Positions 60,498-64,000 of a stretch of DNA of 64,000 bases are shown here, piece after piece. A program made the position numbers and the translations under genes. The first letter of the stretch is position 1, and every line of letters begins with the position of its first letter. Origin of the DNA: Pseudomonadales bacterium (lineage in GTDB: Bacteria > Pseudomonadota > Gammaproteobacteria > Pseudomonadales > Azotimanducaceae); the NCBI GenBank assembly GCA_023300545.1, contig JALZVT010000056.1, forward strand, positions 1 through 64,000, read 5' to 3'. The notes under the pieces are model-generated. The model saw only the letters and a list, made by a program, of their open reading frames with translations. It was not told the DNA's origin and made no database searches.

Positions 60498-61301
60498 ATG
60501 GAACGAAAAATTGCAGTTATTGGCATGCCCTTTGATGCTCATTCTTCGTATCTGCGTGGGCCAGCGGAAGCGCCGGCGTTGATTCGCGAAGCCATTCTCT
60601 GTGAATCAGCGAATAGCTGCACCGAGCTGGGTATCGAACTCGCTGACCAAGCAGGGATTACTGACTACGGCGACATAGCCTGGGCAGACGATGTAGAGGC
60701 GTTTAGTAATCTCGAGCAGGTCATTTTGAATGTCGCTAAGAGTGGCGCCAAGCCGATTACGTTCGGTGGAGATCATTCGATTACCTTTCCGATTCTCAAA
60801 GCACTGGCTACACAGTACACGCAGATAACAATCTTGCACTTTGATGCCCACCCAGATCTCTACGACATTCTTGATGGCAATCCGTTGTCGCACGCGTGCC
60901 CCTTTGCGCGAATAATGGAAAATGAGCTCGCCGCAAATTTAGTGCAAGTAGGAATACGAACGCTGAATACCCATCAAGCCGAGCAGGCGGCACGTTTCAA
61001 TGTTGACATACACCCTATGCGTGACTGGAAAGGGCCACACCAGCTCAGTTTGTCGGGGCCGTTGTATATCAGCATTGATCTCGATGGGCTTGACCCGGCG
61101 TTCGCGCCAGGCGTGTCTCACCATGAGCCGGGAGGCCTTAGTGTTCGACAGGTGTTGGACGTCATTCATAGCATCGATGTGCCGATAATTGGCGCTGATA
61201 TCGTTGAATACAATCCACGTCGTGATATCAACTCAATGACCGCGATGGTTGCTGCAAAACTCTATAAAGAACTCTGCGGAAAAATGTTGATGAACGAATA
61301 G
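60498..61301 (+). CDS. Arginase/agmatinase-family ureohydrolase
   Basis: 267 residues. The dinuclear manganese site is complete: GGDHS (His93), FDAHPD (Asp116, His118, Asp120) and SIDLDGLDPAFAPG (Asp194, Asp196). The family hydrolyses guanidino compounds (arginine, agmatine, guanidinobutyrate, formiminoglutamate) to urea or formamide plus amine. Shorter than agmatinase SpeB by roughly 40 residues, mainly at the N-terminus, so the substrate could differ. The ATG at 60498 has AGGAG upstream. No polyamine genes adjacent. Confidence 0.87.
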   Translation: MERKIAVIGMPFDAHSSYLRGPAEAPALIREAILCESANSCTELGIELADQAGITDYGDIAWADDVEAFSNLEQVILNVAKSGAKPITFGGDHSITFPILKALATQYTQITILHFDAHPDLYDILDGNPLSHACPFARIMENELAANLVQVGIRTLNTHQAEQAARFNVDIHPMRDWKGPHQLSLSGPLYISIDLDGLDPAFAPGVSHHEPGGLSVRQVLDVIHSIDVPIIGADIVEYNPRRDINSMTAMVAAKLYKELCGKMLMNE

Positions 61302-61381
61302 ATGTCCTCCTCTGAGTTAACCCGAGGCTCTTTAGTTCAGACCAAGAAGCAGTCGCCGATCTCGGCTGGATAGAATACCGG

Positions 61382-62230
61382 TCAATGAGCGTGCCTGACC
61401 GCCGCATGCTCCGCGATGAAGGCTGCTACCAGCTTACCGATTTGATCGTCGGCGGCGTTCATCTCAGAAATTAGCGATGTGTGAACTCGGTTAGGAACCT
61501 CAATTGCGCTGATAGCTTTGTTACCACTCATGGTGAGCGCGAGCGCGAGCTTTTCGTTCTGTGCACGCCGCCATGCATCGTCACCGTCAGCATAGATAAG
61601 CATCATAGGTGGCTTGCCCGCTGCGATATGCGGAGTAACGGAAGCTGCCAACCAGTCTACCGGTACTTCGCCCCAAACTGATTTGGGTCGATCTTTGGCG
61701 GTCTCTTCGACATAGAGAAAGGGGCTGACCGGAATAGCGCCTCGAATATCTGACAACGTCATGTCGTGTGGCAGTAGGTGTTGTGGGTCCAGTGCGAGTA
61801 GGGCGGCCAGATAGGCACCGGCAGAATGTCCACCAACAAACAGTTTTTCAGGGTCGCCGCCGTACTTGGCGATGTTGTGGTGTACCCAAGCCGTCGCGGC
61901 GGCTGCGTCCTGAACATGTGCGGGGTGCTTCACTCCCGGTGAGAGCCGATAGTTGGCAGACACCAGGCCGATACCCTTAGTCACCAGTCGAGTCGCGACG
62001 CTTTGTCCTTGGCTCTTGTCGCCGAACAATAGGCCACCGCCGTGAAAAAAGACGACTACGGGGGCACCCTTTGCGTTTTCGGGCATGTAGATATCGAGTC
62101 TGTCTTTGGCGTCGGCATAGTCTGCAGTTGGCAGATAATCCACTTCCAATGCAGTAACGAGCGGCTGTTGCTCAGCGGCAGTGGGGAGGGCGCTTAGAAT
62201 TGCGAAAAGTAGAGGAATGACTTTTTTCAT
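61382..62230 (-). CDS. Secreted alpha/beta-hydrolase (HSL-type esterase)
   Basis: 282 residues. A signal peptide (PLLFAILSALPTAAEQ) precedes an esterase/lipase fold: VVVFFHGGGLLFG (oxyanion HGGG, 63-66), nucleophile elbow VGGHSAGAYLAA (Ser136), catalytic Asp in MMLIYADGDDAW and His in PNRVHTSLIS. The motif set is that of hormone-sensitive-lipase/BD-FAE-type carboxylesterases. Likely an exported esterase, perhaps on acetylated or feruloylated carbohydrate. Upstream of the hybrid kinase's 3' end on the same strand. Confidence 0.85.
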   Translation of the reverse strand: MKKVIPLLFAILSALPTAAEQQPLVTALEVDYLPTADYADAKDRLDIYMPENAKGAPVVVFFHGGGLLFGDKSQGQSVATRLVTKGIGLVSANYRLSPGVKHPAHVQDAAAATAWVHHNIAKYGGDPEKLFVGGHSAGAYLAALLALDPQHLLPHDMTLSDIRGAIPVSPFLYVEETAKDRPKSVWGEVPVDWLAASVTPHIAAGKPPMMLIYADGDDAWRRAQNEKLALALTMSGNKAISAIEVPNRVHTSLISEMNAADDQIGKLVAAFIAEHAAVRHAH

Positions 62231-62330
62231 AGGAATTCACGAGCTAGTGTCTGTTGGTGACGGATAGTACGCGTAGTGGAAGCCGGCGTAACGATCAGGT
62301 GTGGTTTATGGCTGGCGTGCAGTTTCGGCT

Positions 62331-63917
62331 CTAAGCGGTGGTTCGGTTGAGCGTTTTTCTGACTTCCGCCCCAAGCACAGCCTGGGTATAGGGTTTGCGT
62401 ACAAACGCGGTCACCCCTTCGGCTAGCCCAGCCTGAACCTGCTCGCTTTCGGAAAACCCACTAACGATGATGCACGGTAGATCGGGAAAATGACGGCGCA
62501 AGGTTCGATACACCTCAACACCATCGGGTCCGTCGCCGAGAAGCATATCGATAATCGCCAGAGAAATGGGCTGTTTGCTCGCCTTGCAGATCTCTAGAGC
62601 CTCGGCCCCATTAGCCGCCGTCCGCACACGATAGCCCAGTGCACCCAGTAGTCGCGTCGCGAGCTGTCGCTGAGACGACAGGTCGTCGATCACCAGAATC
62701 CGCTCGTTACCGCGGTAGTCCCACAATGTCTCTGTTGTTTCGTTCGCCATGCGTTCAGCCACCGGCAAGCGTACGGTAAAGGTGCTACCGCCCCCAGTCG
62801 CAGCAGAGACTTCCACCGAGCCACTCATGTCTTTGACCACCCCGTAGACCATGGCCAGTCCCAGACCGGTGCCACCGGCCATACCGATCTTCCTGGAATA
62901 AAAGGGGTCGAAGATTCGCCCTCTGTCTGCCTCGGGAATACCGACACCGGTATCTGAGACCTCGATGACAACAAAGCGTCCATTAGGAGACTCGTCGAAC
63001 CCGGCCACTGGCTTGTTGTGAGCCTCAACGCGGGTTGCAATAGCAACGCGGCCAACACCGTCGATCGCCTCGAATGCGTTCTTGGCGAGATTGAGAAGAA
63101 CACGATGGACGTGGGTTTCTGAGCCCAAAACAGCGAGTAGCTCCTTATCAAGCGCAAGCACCAGTTCAACGCCTGGATGGGCGGAGCGGATTTCGTCCAT
63201 CGCGGCGGAACGCAAAAAATCAACAACGCAGCTCTCGACACGCATTGGCGCTGCTTGGTAGTTCCCCCGTCGAGCCATGGTTAGCAGATCGCCAATGAGG
63301 GTGATGGCTCGTTCAGAGGAGCGCTCCATTTCATCCAAATAAGATAGAACCTTGGTGTTTTTCGTTTCCTCGCGAATCAGTGACGGATACCCAACCAATG
63401 GGCCGAGGATGTTGTTCAAATCGTGCGCGATTCCACCGGCCATAGTGCCGAGCGACTCAAGACGCTCATAGTGATGAATTTGTTCCTGCAGCTGCTTGCT
63501 TCGGGCTTCGGCCAATACCCGTGTCGTGATGTCTACGCTAACACCGAGCAAATGGTTACAAGAACCGTCACTTTCGACCAACGGCCGTTTGATGGTCTGC
63601 AGCCAAACCGACTTCCCATTAGGTGATGTGACTTTTTCTTCGGGGATAAATAAGTCTTCCCCGCTGTCCATGACCTTTAGGTCGTGTTCCAAAAACGATT
63701 CGATTTCATCGACATGAGGGTTGAAATCAGCGTCGGTCTTGCCGAGCAAGTCCTCGACTCCGCAGCTGTAGAGCTCGGCAAAGGTGGCATTGCCATAGAT
63801 AAACCGACCCTGCCTGTCCTTCACAAAGACCAGCGTTGGATTGATGTCGAAGAGCAGTCGCAGCAGTTCGGGGTTATCGAACATCCCGCTGAAATTGCTG
63901 CTCCCAATCTGCGCCAT
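62331..63917 (-). CDS. Hybrid sensor histidine kinase (PAS-HisKA-HATPase-REC)
   Basis: 528 residues. PAS domain (about 15-135: FDINPTLVFVKDRQGRFIYG), dimerisation/phospho-His in AGGIAHDLNNILGPLVGY (His165), ATPase motifs LAKNAFEAIDG (N-box), SDTGVGIPEADRGRIFDPFY (G1) and GGTGLGLAMVYG (G2), then a receiver domain (about 405-528) with Asp411/Asp412, phosphoacceptor Asp457 in LAIIDMLLGDGPDG and Lys in FVRKPY. No membrane segment, so it is a cytoplasmic sensor kinase. It has its own downstream partner elsewhere; the window ends about 80 bp upstream of the start. Confidence 0.92.
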   Translation of the reverse strand: MAQIGSSNFSGMFDNPELLRLLFDINPTLVFVKDRQGRFIYGNATFAELYSCGVEDLLGKTDADFNPHVDEIESFLEHDLKVMDSGEDLFIPEEKVTSPNGKSVWLQTIKRPLVESDGSCNHLLGVSVDITTRVLAEARSKQLQEQIHHYERLESLGTMAGGIAHDLNNILGPLVGYPSLIREETKNTKVLSYLDEMERSSERAITLIGDLLTMARRGNYQAAPMRVESCVVDFLRSAAMDEIRSAHPGVELVLALDKELLAVLGSETHVHRVLLNLAKNAFEAIDGVGRVAIATRVEAHNKPVAGFDESPNGRFVVIEVSDTGVGIPEADRGRIFDPFYSRKIGMAGGTGLGLAMVYGVVKDMSGSVEVSAATGGGSTFTVRLPVAERMANETTETLWDYRGNERILVIDDLSSQRQLATRLLGALGYRVRTAANGAEALEICKASKQPISLAIIDMLLGDGPDGVEVYRTLRRHFPDLPCIIVSGFSESEQVQAGLAEGVTAFVRKPYTQAVLGAEVRKTLNRTTA

Positions 63918-64000
63918 GGCGCTGGGCCTCCTTAGGTCGTACCGCGGTTTCGAGCGGGAGTGTGAAAATTAGACCAACACAGGAATTACTGTTGGCGGCT

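Overview
The window is a dense stretch of about 60 genes of moderately high GC from a Gammaproteobacterium. That placement rests on groES-groEL, fxsA, a MetR-type regulator, exonuclease I, ExeA/ExeB-type secretion proteins, ornithine-lipid genes and large c-di-GMP proteins. A betaine/proline-type osmoprotectant importer and several c-di-GMP or sensor proteins suggest a free-living, perhaps marine, bacterium; the genus cannot be fixed from the sequence alone. No tRNA, rRNA, CRISPR array, intact transposase or prophage was seen.

Layout. 1-5000: an alkyltransferase-like protein and fxsA start head to head with overlapping start codons, followed by an ATP-grasp protein. A minus-strand operon then encodes a YHS protein, an OlsA-like acyltransferase, a small membrane protein and an OlsB-like acyltransferase (ornithine lipid synthesis). 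5000-8800: groES-groEL behind a promoter and CIRCE operator, a PuuD-like membrane protein and an anchored coiled-coil protein. 8900-17000: an HD-GYP protein, the ExeB/ExeA pair with a PlsC-type acyltransferase, a lipoprotein metallopeptidase and a DASS carboxylate transporter. 17100-23000: exonuclease I, a two-gene osmoprotectant ABC importer, an Arc-type repressor with a REC protein, and a Nudix hydrolase. 23000-28200: a LolD-type ATPase, a giant ORF fusing a FtsX/MacB-type permease to an AttH/CrtC lipocalin-like lipoprotein, and a second Nudix hydrolase. 28400-37800: a REC-PAS-GGDEF-EAL protein, a Cys/Met PLP enzyme, two SDRs, purC, a biotin-carrier ORF with its carboxyltransferase, and a methyltransferase. 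37700-43100: small or unknown genes and a beta-barrel/GT2/GT-C cluster. 43100-47800: mostly unknown secreted or membrane proteins. 47900-50900: a three-gene cluster of GT4, methyltransferase and alpha/alpha-toroid protein. 50900-55600: an HD hydrolase, MetR, a PNPOx-like protein, a small two-gene membrane operon and an RsmB-like methyltransferase. 55600-60500: an accessory-looking zone of small unknown genes, a broken HNH nuclease gene and several TTG/GTG-start ORFs. 60500-64000: an arginase-family ureohydrolase, an esterase and a hybrid histidine kinase.

The features most worth a second look are: (a) the permease-lipoprotein fusion with a buried lipobox and a possible internal TTG start; (b) two distant, three-fold tandem palindromic repeats that share a core and both begin at a stop codon; (c) a palindrome doublet that supplies the stop codons of two convergent genes; (d) a gene that probably starts at ATT behind a good Shine-Dalgarno, preceded by a 48-residue membrane protein; (e) the biotinyl-domain ORF overlapping purC; and (f) the Arc-repressor/REC operon. 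None of these amounts to a proven new system.
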